From assembly GCF_047123305.1 (NCBI RefSeq), contig NZ_CP138918.1, positions 62,001-126,000 on the forward strand: a stretch of 64,000 nucleotides of DNA, read 5' to 3'. Shown piece by piece: positions 1 to 8,859 of the stretch (position 1 is the stretch's first letter; every line of letters starts with the position of its first letter). The notes beneath the pieces were generated by a model. That model had not been told where the DNA came from and did not search any database. It saw only the letters and a program-made list of their open reading frames with translations. This DNA is from Thalassobius sp047123305. GTDB lineage: Bacteria > Pseudomonadota > Alphaproteobacteria > Rhodobacterales > Rhodobacteraceae. The translations under genes were made by a program, and so were the position numbers.

Positions 1-2
1 CG

Positions 3-875
3 CTGGTGGCAGTCTGTGCCTTTGTGCTGCTGATCCTGCTGGTGGTGCCGACACTGATCAACCAGTCCCTCGCCCTCATCGAGGTGGTGCCGCAGCTGTT
101 CAATGACCTCTGGGCCTTCCTGACCACCCAGTTCCCGCAGATTCTGGACGAAAGCTCGACGCTGAACCAGTCGTTGCAGCAGGCAGGTCAGACGATCCAG
201 TCCAAAGGCGGCGAATTGCTGAATGCGATCTTCAGCTCGGCGCTGTCGATCATCAATGTGGTGATGTTGCTGGTGATTGTGCCGGTGGTGGCCTTCTACC
301 TGCTGCTGGACTGGGACAACATGGTGGCCAAGGTGGATGAGATGCTGCCGCTGGACCACGCCCCCAACATCCGCCATCTGGCCAGCCAAATCGACGCAAC
401 GCTGGCCAGTTTTATCCGCGGCATGGGCACGGTCTGTCTGGTGCTGGGAGGCTATTACGCCATTGCACTGATGCTGGTCGGGCTGCAGTTTGGTCTAGTG
501 GTTGGCTTTGTCGCCGGTGCCCTGACCTTTATCCCCTATATTGGTGCGCTGTTTGGCGGCGCCCTGGCCATTGGGCTGGCGCTGTTCCAGTTCTGGGGCG
601 ACTGGCTGTCGATTGGGCTGGTTGCCGGGATCTTTGTGCTGGGTCAGGTGATGGAAGGCAACGTGCTGACCCCCAAACTGGTAGGTAGTTCCGTCGGGCT
701 GCATCCGGTCTGGCTGATCTTTGCCCTGTCGGTCTTTGGCACGCTGTTTGGCTTTGTCGGAATGCTGGTGGCGGTGCCAGTGGCGGCAGCCATTGGTGTG
801 GTTGCCCGTTTTGGCATCGCCAATTACAAGAGCGGCCGACTGTATCAGGGCCACGCCGGAAAGCGCGAAGAGTGA
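3..875 (+). CDS. AI-2E/PerM family transporter, 5' end outside window
   Basis: Polytopic inner-membrane protein of the AI-2E transporter (PerM/YdiK) family. The frame is open to the window edge, so about 290 C-terminal residues are seen and roughly 60 N-terminal ones are missing; an in-frame GTG at 6 is unlikely to be the true start. Long hydrophobic segments, the family-typical FIPYIGALFGG and the MEGNVLTPKLVG segment support the family. The substrate cannot be inferred; members have been linked to signal export or Na+/H+ exchange. The stop overlaps the GTG start of hdaA by 3 bases, an arrangement common in alphaproteobacteria and consistent with translational coupling. Confidence 0.9.
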   Translation: MVAVCAFVLLILLVVPTLINQSLALIEVVPQLFNDLWAFLTTQFPQILDESSTLNQSLQQAGQTIQSKGGELLNAIFSSALSIINVVMLLVIVPVVAFYLLLDWDNMVAKVDEMLPLDHAPNIRHLASQIDATLASFIRGMGTVCLVLGGYYAIALMLVGLQFGLVVGFVAGALTFIPYIGALFGGALAIGLALFQFWGDWLSIGLVAGIFVLGQVMEGNVLTPKLVGSSVGLHPVWLIFALSVFGTLFGFVGMLVAVPVAAAIGVVARFGIANYKSGRLYQGHAGKREE

Positions 876-1573
876 ACCAACGCCAATTAAGCTTTGACCT
901 GCCAGTGCGTCCCGCGCTGGGGCGTGCGGACTTTTTTGTCTCGCCGGCCAATGCGATGGCCGTGGTGCTGCTGGAAAGCTGGCAAAGCTGGGCGGGTCGC
1001 AAACTGGCCCTGATTGGCCCCAAAGGGGCGGGCAAAACCCATTTGGCGCATGTGTGGGCGGCGACCTCCGGGGCGCTGATCCTACGGGCTGTGGACCTTT
1101 GTGATGTGGAAATTCCCGCCGTGGCGATGGGGCCTGTGGTGGTCGAGGATGTGCAGGATATTGCGGGCCTCCGCCCGCTGGAAGAGGCGCTGTTTCACCT
1201 GCACAATCTGGTGCTGGCCGAAGGGTTCCCGCTGCTGGTTACGGCGGACCGTCCGGCGCATCTCTGGGGCATCACCCTGGCCGATCTAATGAGCCGGATG
1301 CAGGGCACCCAATCGGTCAATCTGGAACAGCCCGACGACCAGCTGCTTTCGGCGGTGGTGGCGAAACTGTTTGCCGACCGGCAATTGATGCCCGCGCCGG
1401 ATGTGATTGCCTATCTGGTGTCCCGCATGGACCGCAGCTTTGACGCGGCGGCGGATCTGGTGGCGGCGATTGACCGCGAAGCCCTGTCGCGCAAACGCCC
1501 AGTGACGCGCAAACTGGCGGCAGAGGTGCTAGGACAAAGTGAACTGCCGGACCTGCTGGACAATCCCGGCTGA
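872..1573 (+). CDS. hdaA: HdaA, DnaA regulatory inactivator homologue
   Basis: DnaA-related AAA+ protein of 233 residues that, in the alphaproteobacteria, works with the DNA-loaded beta clamp to promote hydrolysis of DnaA-ATP and so limits re-initiation. Seen: an N-terminal clamp-binding motif QLSFDL at residues 5-10, a Walker A motif GPKGAGKT at 49-56, and an Asp-rich Walker-B-like VVVEDVQD around residue 90. It lacks the DnaA N-terminal domain and the C-terminal DNA-binding domain, as expected. The GTG start overlaps the end of the upstream transporter gene, and ppk1 follows 52 bases downstream in the same direction. Confidence 0.92.
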   Translation: MNQRQLSFDLPVRPALGRADFFVSPANAMAVVLLESWQSWAGRKLALIGPKGAGKTHLAHVWAATSGALILRAVDLCDVEIPAVAMGPVVVEDVQDIAGLRPLEEALFHLHNLVLAEGFPLLVTADRPAHLWGITLADLMSRMQGTQSVNLEQPDDQLLSAVVAKLFADRQLMPAPDVIAYLVSRMDRSFDAAADLVAAIDREALSRKRPVTRKLAAEVLGQSELPDLLDNPG

Positions 1574-1625
1574 GGGCGGCAGACTCCGTCATCAATTGTT
1601 CATATGAAGCGAGCATAAGCGCCTC

Positions 1626-3800
1626 ATGTCCCAAGCAGATTTCCTGAACGCTCCCTTTGCGGAGCCTGTTGACCTCCCCGATCTGGACCGCGAAGGCCCG
1701 GGCCGCTTCTTTAACCGTGAGCTGAGCTGGCTGGGGTTTAACTGGCGGGTGCTGGAAGAGGCGGAAAACCCCAAGGTGCCGTTGCTGGAACGGGTGCGGT
1801 TCCTGTCCATATCGGCAACCAACCTGGATGAATTCTACACCGTCCGCGTTGCAGGCCTGCGCGAGTTGAAACGCGAAGGCCGGACACGGCCCGCTGCGGA
1901 CGGTCTGACCCCGGCCGAGCAGCTGACCCTTATCAACGAAGACGCCCGCAATCTGATGACCCGCCAACAGGGCATTTTCACCGCCCTGCGCAAAGAGCTT
2001 TGCGAGGCGGATATTCACCTGCTGGACCGTGACGGCGTGCCAGAGGCGGACATGGCCTATCTGGAAGAGTTTTTCCTTAACAAGGTGTTCCCTGTTCTGT
2101 CCCCCCTGGCGGTGGATCCGGCACACCCGTTTCCCTTCATCCCCAACACCGGTTTTTCGCTGGCCCTGCAGATGGAACGGCGTGGCAGCAAAAAACAGCT
2201 GATCACCCTCCTGCCGATCCCGCAGCAGATCAGCCGCTTTGTGCAATTACCCTCGGAAGGGCGCAGCCTGCGATTTTTGCCTTTGGAAGAGCTGTTGTTG
2301 TTGTTCACCGACAAGCTGTTCCCCGGCTATGTGATGAAGGGGCAATGTACATTCCGGGTGTTGCGCGACAGCGATCTGGAGGTCGAGGAAGAGGCCGAAG
2401 ACCTCGTCCGCGAATTTGAGGTGGCCCTGAAACGGCGGCGGCGCGGCGAAGTGGTGCGGATGAAGATCTCCTCCGATGCGCCGACAATGTTGAAACGGGT
2501 CATTACCGAAGAACTGCATGTCGACGCGGACGAAATCGTCGAGGTGCAGGGCATGATCGGTATCGCCGATGTAAAAGAGTTGGTGGTGGACGACCGCCCC
2601 GACCTGCTGTGGCCCAGTTTCACCCCACGGGTGCCAGAACGGGTGCAGGATTTCGACGGCGATATGTTTGCGGCAATCAAGCAGAAAGACATGCTGCTGC
2701 ACCATCCGTACGAAACCTTCGACATGGTGGTGCGCTTCCTGAAACAGGCGGCGGCGGATCCCAATGTGGTGGCGATCAAACAGACGCTGTACCGAACCTC
2801 CAAAGACTCTCCCATTGTAGAAGCGCTGTGCGAAGCGGCCGAGGATGGCAAATCCGTCACTGCACTGGTGGAACTGAAGGCCCGTTTTGACGAAGCCGCC
2901 AACATCCGCCAGTCGCGCCGTTTGGAACGGTCGGGCGCCCACGTGGTCTATGGCTTTGTCGATCTGAAAACACACGCCAAAATCTCTACCGTGGTGCGGC
3001 GTGAAGGGGATCGTCTGGTGACCTACACCCATTACGGCACGGGCAACTACCACCCGATCACCGCGCGGATTTACACTGACCTCAGCCTGTTTACCTGTGA
3101 CGCCAAACTGGGGCGCGATGCAACCAAGGTTTTCAACTACCTGTCCGGTTATGTCGAACCCGAGGGTTTGGAAAACCTCGCCATTTCCCCTGTTGGCCTG
3201 AAACAGCGCCTGCTGGAGAATTTTGAGAAAGAGGCCGAACACGCCCGTGCGGGCCGCCCGGCTGAGATCTGGGCCAAGATGAACGCGCTGATCGATCCTG
3301 AGATCATCGACGGCCTTTACAAAGCTTCTCAAGCCGGGGTGAAAATCAGCCTGGTGATCCGCGGCATCTGCGGGCTGCGGCCTGGTATCAAGGGCCTCAG
3401 CGACAATATTCGGGTAAAATCGGTTGTCGGCCGGTTTCTGGAACATTCGCGTATCGCCTGTTTTGGCAATGGCCATGGGCTGCCTGCGAAAAAGGCCAAG
3501 GTCTACATGTCCTCCGCCGACTGGATGGGGCGCAACCTGAACCGGCGGGTGGAAACATTGGTGGAAATCACCAACCCCACCGTGAAGGCCCAGATCGTCA
3601 GTCAGGTGATGGCCGCAAACCTGGCCGATGTGGCGCAAAGCTGGGTCATGGGGCCGGATGGTAAGTTTGCGCGGGCCGAACGCAAGGAAGGCGCGTTCAA
3701 CTTCAACACGCACCGGTTCTTCATGGAAAACCCATCCCTGTCAGGGCGCGGTTCAGCGGGCGCAAAAGACGTGCCGAAACTGACACATACGGATGATTGA
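1626..3800 (+). CDS. ppk1: Polyphosphate kinase 1
   Basis: Synthesises inorganic polyphosphate from ATP at the membrane. The 724-residue length is normal for PPK1. The N-terminal motif NRELSWLGFNWRVL and a C-terminal PLD-like catalytic region are visible. The two histidines of the active site are His450 (in KTHAKIS) and His607 (in FLEHSRI), with the same 157-residue spacing as the E. coli pair His435/His592. The start is the ATG at 1626. It lies between hdaA and ppx, and ppx follows after 52 bases, so polyphosphate synthesis and degradation are probably co-transcribed. Confidence 0.97.
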   Translation: MSQADFLNAPFAEPVDLPDLDREGPGRFFNRELSWLGFNWRVLEEAENPKVPLLERVRFLSISATNLDEFYTVRVAGLRELKREGRTRPAADGLTPAEQLTLINEDARNLMTRQQGIFTALRKELCEADIHLLDRDGVPEADMAYLEEFFLNKVFPVLSPLAVDPAHPFPFIPNTGFSLALQMERRGSKKQLITLLPIPQQISRFVQLPSEGRSLRFLPLEELLLLFTDKLFPGYVMKGQCTFRVLRDSDLEVEEEAEDLVREFEVALKRRRRGEVVRMKISSDAPTMLKRVITEELHVDADEIVEVQGMIGIADVKELVVDDRPDLLWPSFTPRVPERVQDFDGDMFAAIKQKDMLLHHPYETFDMVVRFLKQAAADPNVVAIKQTLYRTSKDSPIVEALCEAAEDGKSVTALVELKARFDEAANIRQSRRLERSGAHVVYGFVDLKTHAKISTVVRREGDRLVTYTHYGTGNYHPITARIYTDLSLFTCDAKLGRDATKVFNYLSGYVEPEGLENLAISPVGLKQRLLENFEKEAEHARAGRPAEIWAKMNALIDPEIIDGLYKASQAGVKISLVIRGICGLRPGIKGLSDNIRVKSVVGRFLEHSRIACFGNGHGLPAKKAKVYMSSADWMGRNLNRRVETLVEITNPTVKAQIVSQVMAANLADVAQSWVMGPDGKFARAERKEGAFNFNTHRFFMENPSLSGRGSAGAKDVPKLTHTDD

Positions 3801-3852
3801 CCCCACCGGCGGGGCGTTGCATCAATGGGGGACCAAGTGAAGGAGTCGCCCC

Positions 3853-5424
3853 ATGACGGACACCCGCACCCCTGCCGCTGAGGCCCCGGCCTCTGACGTT
3901 CAAGCTGCGGAAGACTGGGGGCCCTTTGGCCGCCCGCTGTTCAACGATCCGGCGTCACGCGCCCTTGGTCGCGTTGGGGTGATCGATGTGGGCTCAAACT
4001 CGGTGCGGATGGTGGTCTTTGATGGGGCAGCCCGTTCGCCCGCCTATTTCTTCAACGAAAAAATCATGTGTGCGCTTGGCGCGGGGCTGGCCGAAACCGG
4101 CACGTTGAACCCGGAAGGTCGCGCCCGGGCTCTGTCTGCAATGCGCCGGTTTCAGAAACTGGCCGAGGGCATGGATGCCCCCACCCTTACAGCGGTTGCC
4201 ACCGCCGCGGTGCGCGAGGCAAGTGATGGCCCCGATTTTGTAGCCGAGGTCGAACGAGAGACCGGCATCAAGGTGCATGTCATCGACGGCGAAGAAGAAG
4301 CGCGGCTTTCGGCGCAGGGGGTGCTTCTGGGCTGGCCCGGTGCCTACGGTCTGATCTGCGACATCGGCGGCTCTTCGCTGGAGCTGGCCGAGATCCACGA
4401 CGGCAAGGTTGGCAAACGGGTCACCTCTTCGCTGGGTCCTCTGAAACTGCGCGATGTGCCCGGCGGCAAAAAAGGCCGCAAAGCCCATATCACAGCCGTG
4501 ATGGAGGAACTGGCCGAACAGATGGGGCCGCAGCCGAACCGCCTGTTTCTGGTCGGTGGCTCCTGGCGTGCGATAGCCAAGATCGACATGGTCCGGCGTG
4601 GCTATCCGTTGCACGTGCTGCATGAATACCGGATGACCGCCAAATCGGTCCGCGACACCATCGCCTATGTCGAGGAACAGGGTGTCGACGCCCTGCGCAA
4701 AAGCTGCGGTATCTCTGAGGCGCGGATGATCCTTGTACCGATTGCCTGCGAAGTTCTGAAACGGCTGATCCGCACCTTCAAACCGCATGACATCGCCATT
4801 TCTTCTTACGGGATCCGCGAAGGGCTGCTTTATGAACAGATGCCCGATCAGTTACGAGAACGCGACCCGCTGATCGAAGCTGCCCGTTTTGCCGAGGCCA
4901 AAGACGCCCGTCTGCCCGGATTTGGCCGCAGCCTTTATGACTTTGTCTTGCCGCTGTTCAAATCAGCCAAGTGGGAACGCAAACGTTTGGTGAAGGCGGC
5001 TTGTCTGCTGCACGACGTCAGCTGGCGCGCCCATCCCGATTACCGCGCCGAGGTCTGTTTTGATACGGTGACCCGCGCCAACCTTGGTGGCCTGCGCCAT
5101 TCGGAACGGGTGTTTCTGGGGTTGGCACTGATGCACCGGTACAAAAACAGCCGCGATGACAGCCGCTTCGGTGAGATCTTTGATATTCTTGACGAAAAAG
5201 CCATTCAGGAGGCCGAGGTTCTGGGCAAGGCGATGCGGTTTGGGGCGATGCTCTGGCCCAAGGCGGACCAGAAAATTGGCGAGTTTCGGCTGTTTCCCAA
5301 GAAAAAAGAGCTGCATCTGATCTTGTCAAAGGACGCAGAGCCGTTGTTTGGAGAGGTGGCCGAAAGCCGTCTGAACTCGCTTGCGCGATCGCTGGACGCG
5401 GAGGTGACGGTTAAGATCCGTTAA
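3853..5424 (+). CDS. ppx: Exopolyphosphatase, Ppx/GppA family
   Basis: Hydrolyses terminal phosphates of polyphosphate (or the 5' phosphate of pppGpp). 523 residues. An ASKHA-type phosphate-binding loop IDVGSNSVRMVVFD lies near residue 40, and the second nucleotide loop CDIGGSSLELAEI near residue 170. The C-terminal half carries an HD-like helical domain (CLLHDVSWRAH), as in long Ppx proteins. A good Shine-Dalgarno sequence (AAGGAG) precedes the ATG. Clustering with ppk1 argues for polyphosphate as the main substrate; GppA activity cannot be excluded from sequence. Confidence 0.95.
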   Translation: MTDTRTPAAEAPASDVQAAEDWGPFGRPLFNDPASRALGRVGVIDVGSNSVRMVVFDGAARSPAYFFNEKIMCALGAGLAETGTLNPEGRARALSAMRRFQKLAEGMDAPTLTAVATAAVREASDGPDFVAEVERETGIKVHVIDGEEEARLSAQGVLLGWPGAYGLICDIGGSSLELAEIHDGKVGKRVTSSLGPLKLRDVPGGKKGRKAHITAVMEELAEQMGPQPNRLFLVGGSWRAIAKIDMVRRGYPLHVLHEYRMTAKSVRDTIAYVEEQGVDALRKSCGISEARMILVPIACEVLKRLIRTFKPHDIAISSYGIREGLLYEQMPDQLRERDPLIEAARFAEAKDARLPGFGRSLYDFVLPLFKSAKWERKRLVKAACLLHDVSWRAHPDYRAEVCFDTVTRANLGGLRHSERVFLGLALMHRYKNSRDDSRFGEIFDILDEKAIQEAEVLGKAMRFGAMLWPKADQKIGEFRLFPKKKELHLILSKDAEPLFGEVAESRLNSLARSLDAEVTVKIR

Positions 5425-5433
5425 ACCACTCCG

Positions 5434-5802
5434 TCACAGGTCGATGGCACCGCCCTCTTCGGGTGGTTCCACCTCCTCTGGCTGTTTCCGGCGTAGGATG
5501 ATGTCGCCGTTCGGCAGCATTTCAGGCGGATGATACATCGTGATGTCATCCACCTTGTCCAGCAGTTCGGCAAAGGCGGGGCCCATTTCCTGCATCATCT
5601 GCTTCAGCGCGGGCTCCAGCTCTTGGCTCAACTCGTTCAGCTCTTCAATCGCCGGTTCCATCTCCTGGATGATGCCGCGCATGAACAGTTTGGCGCCTTC
5701 TTCCATCAGGGAAAACCCGTCATCCTCCTCCGCCAGTCCGGCGGGGGCCAAGGGCATTGTCAGGCTGGCCGCAAGGGCCGCAGAGATCAGAAACCGTTTC
5801 AT
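5434..5802 (-). CDS. Secreted, acidic hypothetical protein
   Basis: About 122 residues with an N-terminal signal peptide (MKRFLISAALAASL followed by an AGLA cleavage-like site), then an acidic helical region with repeated Glu-Leu-Glu patterns (MEPAIEELNELSQELEPALK) and a Glu/Pro-rich tail. I recognise no catalytic motif. Similar Rhodobacteraceae proteins are sometimes labelled AAA+ ATPase, but no Walker motif is present here. The start at 5802 puts the signal peptide at the terminus; an in-frame ATG at 5820 is possible. It converges with ppx, leaving only 9 bases between stops. Confidence 0.7.
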   Translation of the reverse strand: MKRFLISAALAASLTMPLAPAGLAEEDDGFSLMEEGAKLFMRGIIQEMEPAIEELNELSQELEPALKQMMQEMGPAFAELLDKVDDITMYHPPEMLPNGDIILRRKQPEEVEPPEEGGAIDL

Positions 5803-5892
5803 AGCTTCAGTATACCGCATGTCCCGAGTCGTTCCGAGGCCCGTGTGAATATGCGCCGGTTTTCGCCCATGAGGCGTGTAGACGCGGCTACG

Positions 5893-6918
5893 TCAGGGCA
5901 AATCGATATCCATCACCACCGGAAAATGGTCCGAGGCCGTCAGCAGGGCTTCGCGCAGCTCTGGCACCGCAAAACATCCCTCATCTTCAAAGGGATGCCA
6001 GATCCGCCAAGACGGCTTAAGCGCGCGCAGATCAGGTGACACCATGATGTAATCCAACAGCGCCTGCAGGTAGCGTTTTTCGTCCGCGATATAGAACCGC
6101 GAAGTGGTCGGCTGCGCCCAGCGATTGCGCAATGCCAGCCGGGCATGTGGGTCATAAAGGCAGGGACCCGCCGCCTCACCCAGCACAATCTCCACCGAAG
6201 ACCGGCCAAACAGGTCCTCATATTCATCCAGACCGGGACCATCGTTCAGATCGCCCAGTACCATCAACGGCACCTGATCCTCCAGATGCTGCTCCACCCG
6301 CTGCCGCAGCCAAATCGCCTGCGCCAACTGTTTGCGCCGGTTCGCGATTGAGGCCCGCATCACCGCATCCCGCCCTCGCGCCCCATGGGGTGCTTTGGAT
6401 TTCAGATGCGCCCCGATCATGCGGAAGGCAAAGCCGGATTTGGTTTCCAGTGCCAGTTCCAGCGGTGGTTTGGAGAAACGCACCAGATCCTCATGCGCAT
6501 CGACATCCAGATCGATGCGAAACACGCTGTCAAAACGTGGCGCCGCACGGCTGCCCTTTTTGCCGGTTTCTTCGCCCACCGGATCATGGCGGACGGTCAG
6601 CACGTCGGGATCATAAAGCAGCGCAATTTCCTGTTGGGTGTCATTTGCAAACCCGATCACCGCCCGCCGCGCGCGCAGATCAAACTTGGCTGCAAAGCCT
6701 TCCAGTGCCCGCACCGTATCCCGGCGGGAGTTCTGGTCGGGTGCCTCGATCACCATGACGGCATCCGCATCCAGCGCGGTAAAGACAATGCCCAGCGCGG
6801 TGATCTGCTGCTGCCGCGTCACATCGCGGCGCGACGACCAGCCGCCATCCTCCACCAACGCCCCCGCATCATCGAAAAGCGAATTGAACCATTCGACATT
6901 GTAGGTGGCGATGCGCAT
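5893..6918 (-). CDS. Endonuclease/exonuclease/phosphatase family protein
   Basis: 341-residue member of the metal-dependent EEP superfamily (DNase I/exonuclease III fold). Seen: an N-terminal RIATYNVEWF strand with the metal-site Asn, VMVIEAP with the catalytic Glu, MVLGDLNDGPG, LLDYIMVSPDL and the C-terminal SDHFPVVMDI, which supplies the Asp/His pair. No signal peptide is visible. Whether it acts on DNA, lipid or phosphate esters cannot be decided. The ATG at 6918 shares its first base with the TGA stop of the upstream TerB/DnaJ gene (TGATG), so the two are probably translationally coupled; an in-frame TTG one codon upstream is less likely. Confidence 0.88.
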   Translation of the reverse strand: MRIATYNVEWFNSLFDDAGALVEDGGWSSRRDVTRQQQITALGIVFTALDADAVMVIEAPDQNSRRDTVRALEGFAAKFDLRARRAVIGFANDTQQEIALLYDPDVLTVRHDPVGEETGKKGSRAAPRFDSVFRIDLDVDAHEDLVRFSKPPLELALETKSGFAFRMIGAHLKSKAPHGARGRDAVMRASIANRRKQLAQAIWLRQRVEQHLEDQVPLMVLGDLNDGPGLDEYEDLFGRSSVEIVLGEAAGPCLYDPHARLALRNRWAQPTTSRFYIADEKRYLQALLDYIMVSPDLRALKPSWRIWHPFEDEGCFAVPELREALLTASDHFPVVMDIDLP

Positions 6919-7610
6919 CAAGCGGCCTCAGGCCCTTTGGTTTGGGTGATTTCTTCCCAGGCGCGGTTGAGGTCAATCATCCGCTTTTCCGCCATCTGCA
7001 CCATTTCCTCGGGCACACCACGGGCCATCATCGCATCGGGATGGGTGTCGCGCACCAGCCGTTTCCAGACTTTGCGGATCTCAGCATAGGGCGTGTCCGG
7101 CGCAACCCCCAGAACCGAGAAGGGATCGGGTGCGGCGTCCGGCACAAAACGGGCCCGCAGGGCGCGGAACTCATGTTCGGGAATGCCGAAAATATCGGCC
7201 ACCTGATGCAGGAAATCATCCTCGGCCGGATGATAGGTGCCATCGGCCATCGCGATGTGGAACAGCCCCTCCATCAGGTCACAAAGGCAGGCGTCTGCGC
7301 CACTGAACATCCGCCGGATCCGCAGCGCGTAATCTTCGAACCCTGCCACATCCCGCCGCGCAAGGTTAAAGACACGGGCCGCGCCCGCCTCATCCTCTTG
7401 CGCGATCTGGAACACTTCGCGCATGGCGGTGACCTCATCTCGGGTCACCAAACCATCCGCTTTGGCCATTTTGGCCGACAATGCAATCACCGCAATTGTA
7501 AACGCCACAGAACGTTCCGGTGGGGTGCGCAGACGTTCAAAGATCTCGCTCAGCGGCTCGCCGCCGGTAAGGGCGCTCAGCGCCTCGCTTATGCGTTTCC
7601 AAATGGACAT
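6918..7610 (-). CDS. DjlA-type protein: TerB domain plus C-terminal J domain
   Basis: 230-residue cytosolic co-chaperone-like protein. Residues about 35-150 form a TerB-like all-helical domain with two acidic metal-binding-type loops (AKADGLVTRDEV and AMADGTYHPAEDDF). Residues about 165-228 are a J domain (DPFSVLGVAPDTPYAEIRK) with the diagnostic HPD in VRDTHPDAM, so it should stimulate a DnaK ATPase. Unlike E. coli DjlA it has no N-terminal membrane segment. The start at 7610 is preferred because the upstream extension (from 7652) looks non-conserved. It is the first gene of a two-gene unit with the downstream EEP phosphatase gene. Confidence 0.88.
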   Translation of the reverse strand: MSIWKRISEALSALTGGEPLSEIFERLRTPPERSVAFTIAVIALSAKMAKADGLVTRDEVTAMREVFQIAQEDEAGAARVFNLARRDVAGFEDYALRIRRMFSGADACLCDLMEGLFHIAMADGTYHPAEDDFLHQVADIFGIPEHEFRALRARFVPDAAPDPFSVLGVAPDTPYAEIRKVWKRLVRDTHPDAMMARGVPEEMVQMAEKRMIDLNRAWEEITQTKGPEAA

Positions 7611-7673
7611 GGGGTCTAGTCTATCCTGCTGGCGCGTGACTGTCAGGGCCATATTGCAAATGCAGCATAGGGA

Positions 7674-8165
7674 TCACAGGGTTTTCTGCAACAACACCAT
7701 ATCCAGAAAGCGGCCGAATTTATGCCCCGCGTCCGGCAGGCGCCCTACCTCAGCATAGCCCAGCGCCTTGTGAAAAGAGATGCCAGCAGCGTTTTCACCA
7801 CTGACCGCCCCGATCAGAACATGATGACCGGCGGTGCGGGCGTGCCGTTCCAAAGCCTGCAACAGCTGCCGGCCTAGGCCCTGCCCCTTGGCAGCTTCGG
7901 ACAGATAGATGGTATGTTCCATCGTCATCCGGTAGCCCGGCCCCGCGCGGAACGGGCCATAGCAGGCCATGCCCAGAACCGTGCCTTGGTGCTCTGCCAC
8001 CAGAAAACCACGTCCCGCTGCCTGACGCGCGGCGATGTCAGCGGCGATGCTCGCAGACGTTTTTTCCGAGGTCGTGAACGTCACGGTGGTGTCACGGATG
8101 ATCTGGTTCCAGATCGCGGCAATAGCTTCGGCGTCTTCGGCGCAGGCATCGCGGATCACAGCCAC
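7674..8165 (-). CDS. GNAT N-acetyltransferase, phosphinothricin-acetyltransferase-like
   Basis: 163-residue single-domain GNAT acetyltransferase. The N-terminal MAVIRDACAEDAEAIAAIW is typical of the Pat/Bar-like subgroup, and the acetyl-CoA pyrophosphate loop is AAKGQGLGRQLL near residue 95. The C-terminal FHKALGYAEVGRLPDAG motif is also characteristic. Close family members acetylate methionine sulfoximine/sulfone or related small amines; the natural substrate here is not known. The start overlaps the end of the upstream VOC-type gene by 10 bases, suggesting a two-gene operon. Confidence 0.88.
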   Translation of the reverse strand: MAVIRDACAEDAEAIAAIWNQIIRDTTVTFTTSEKTSASIAADIAARQAAGRGFLVAEHQGTVLGMACYGPFRAGPGYRMTMEHTIYLSEAAKGQGLGRQLLQALERHARTAGHHVLIGAVSGENAAGISFHKALGYAEVGRLPDAGHKFGRFLDMVLLQKTL

Positions 8166-8767
8166 CGGTGTTCTCCATCGATCTCAAAACACGCCCGCAT
8201 CGCTGGCACGGCGGCCGTTTCAAACCGCAGCCGCACATCCTGCATCACGGGCTGGATCTGCGCCGCAAGGGCCGCGGCCGCGGGATGGCGCAGCACCAGT
8301 TCTTTCAACCGCGCCCCGCTCTGCGGCAAGGAGGCTGCCGGATGCCGCCCCTGCCACTCGATCAGGGCAGGACAGACCTCATCAAAGGGCAGTTTACCGG
8401 TTTCCGGCACCGCCATTTTCCAGCGCAGATCCCCCCGCGCCAGCGCCACCGCGCGCCCTGCCCCGTCTGGCAACTGTGGCAGCGCTGCTGACATATCGTC
8501 GCAGCGCACGATCCAGTTGTGCAACCTTGGCGGTCCTTCAAAACTGTCGAGGTCAAACCAGCGCGGATCTTTGGGGGGCTTGGCCTCTGGATCAATTGCA
8601 ATCACCTCGAGGTAAAGGTCATCTTCCAACCCTATCAAGAGGTTATGCGTTCCAAAACGCGGATGCTGCCCACCGGGCGCCATCGTTATCCCCAGCTTTT
8701 CAGCCACAAAGGCCGCGCCTTCAGCCAATGAATTCGACGCAACCGCTAAATGGTCTAAAACAAGCAT
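8156..8767 (-). CDS. VOC/glyoxalase-like domain protein
   Basis: 203-residue protein of the glyoxalase-like type (PF13468-like). It starts with the metal-ligand strand LVLDHLAVAS, has an expected GGQHPRFGTHNLLIGL segment with a second His, and DLYLEVIAIDP carries a conserved Glu ligand. The second half is more divergent. The biochemical role is unknown. It is the first gene of an overlapping pair with a GNAT acetyltransferase; both are transcribed away from nhaA, so the 92-base gap at 8768-8859 must hold divergent promoters. Confidence 0.83.
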   Translation of the reverse strand: MLVLDHLAVASNSLAEGAAFVAEKLGITMAPGGQHPRFGTHNLLIGLEDDLYLEVIAIDPEAKPPKDPRWFDLDSFEGPPRLHNWIVRCDDMSAALPQLPDGAGRAVALARGDLRWKMAVPETGKLPFDEVCPALIEWQGRHPAASLPQSGARLKELVLRHPAAAALAAQIQPVMQDVRLRFETAAVPAMRACFEIDGEHRWL

Positions 8768-8859
8768 TAAATTGTTTTTCTCCCCAGTCGTTGGTATTGA
8801 ACCAAGTTAAATTCAACCCATTTCGGCGTAAAACTTGGATTCAGAGCAAAGGAAACGCA

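Noticed and set aside
2247..3713. 488-residue open frame antisense to ppk1
   Set aside because: The composition is a mirror of GC-rich ppk1 codons (His/Gln/Arg-rich), it has no domain, and ppk1 on the other strand is unmistakable.
6385..7089. 234-residue + strand frame opposite the EEP phosphatase
   Set aside because: Shadow of two well-supported minus-strand genes.
8035..8859. Long upstream extension of nhaA
   Set aside because: It crosses two real minus-strand genes and gives a low-complexity Ser/Ala/Pro protein; the family start and RBS are at 8860.
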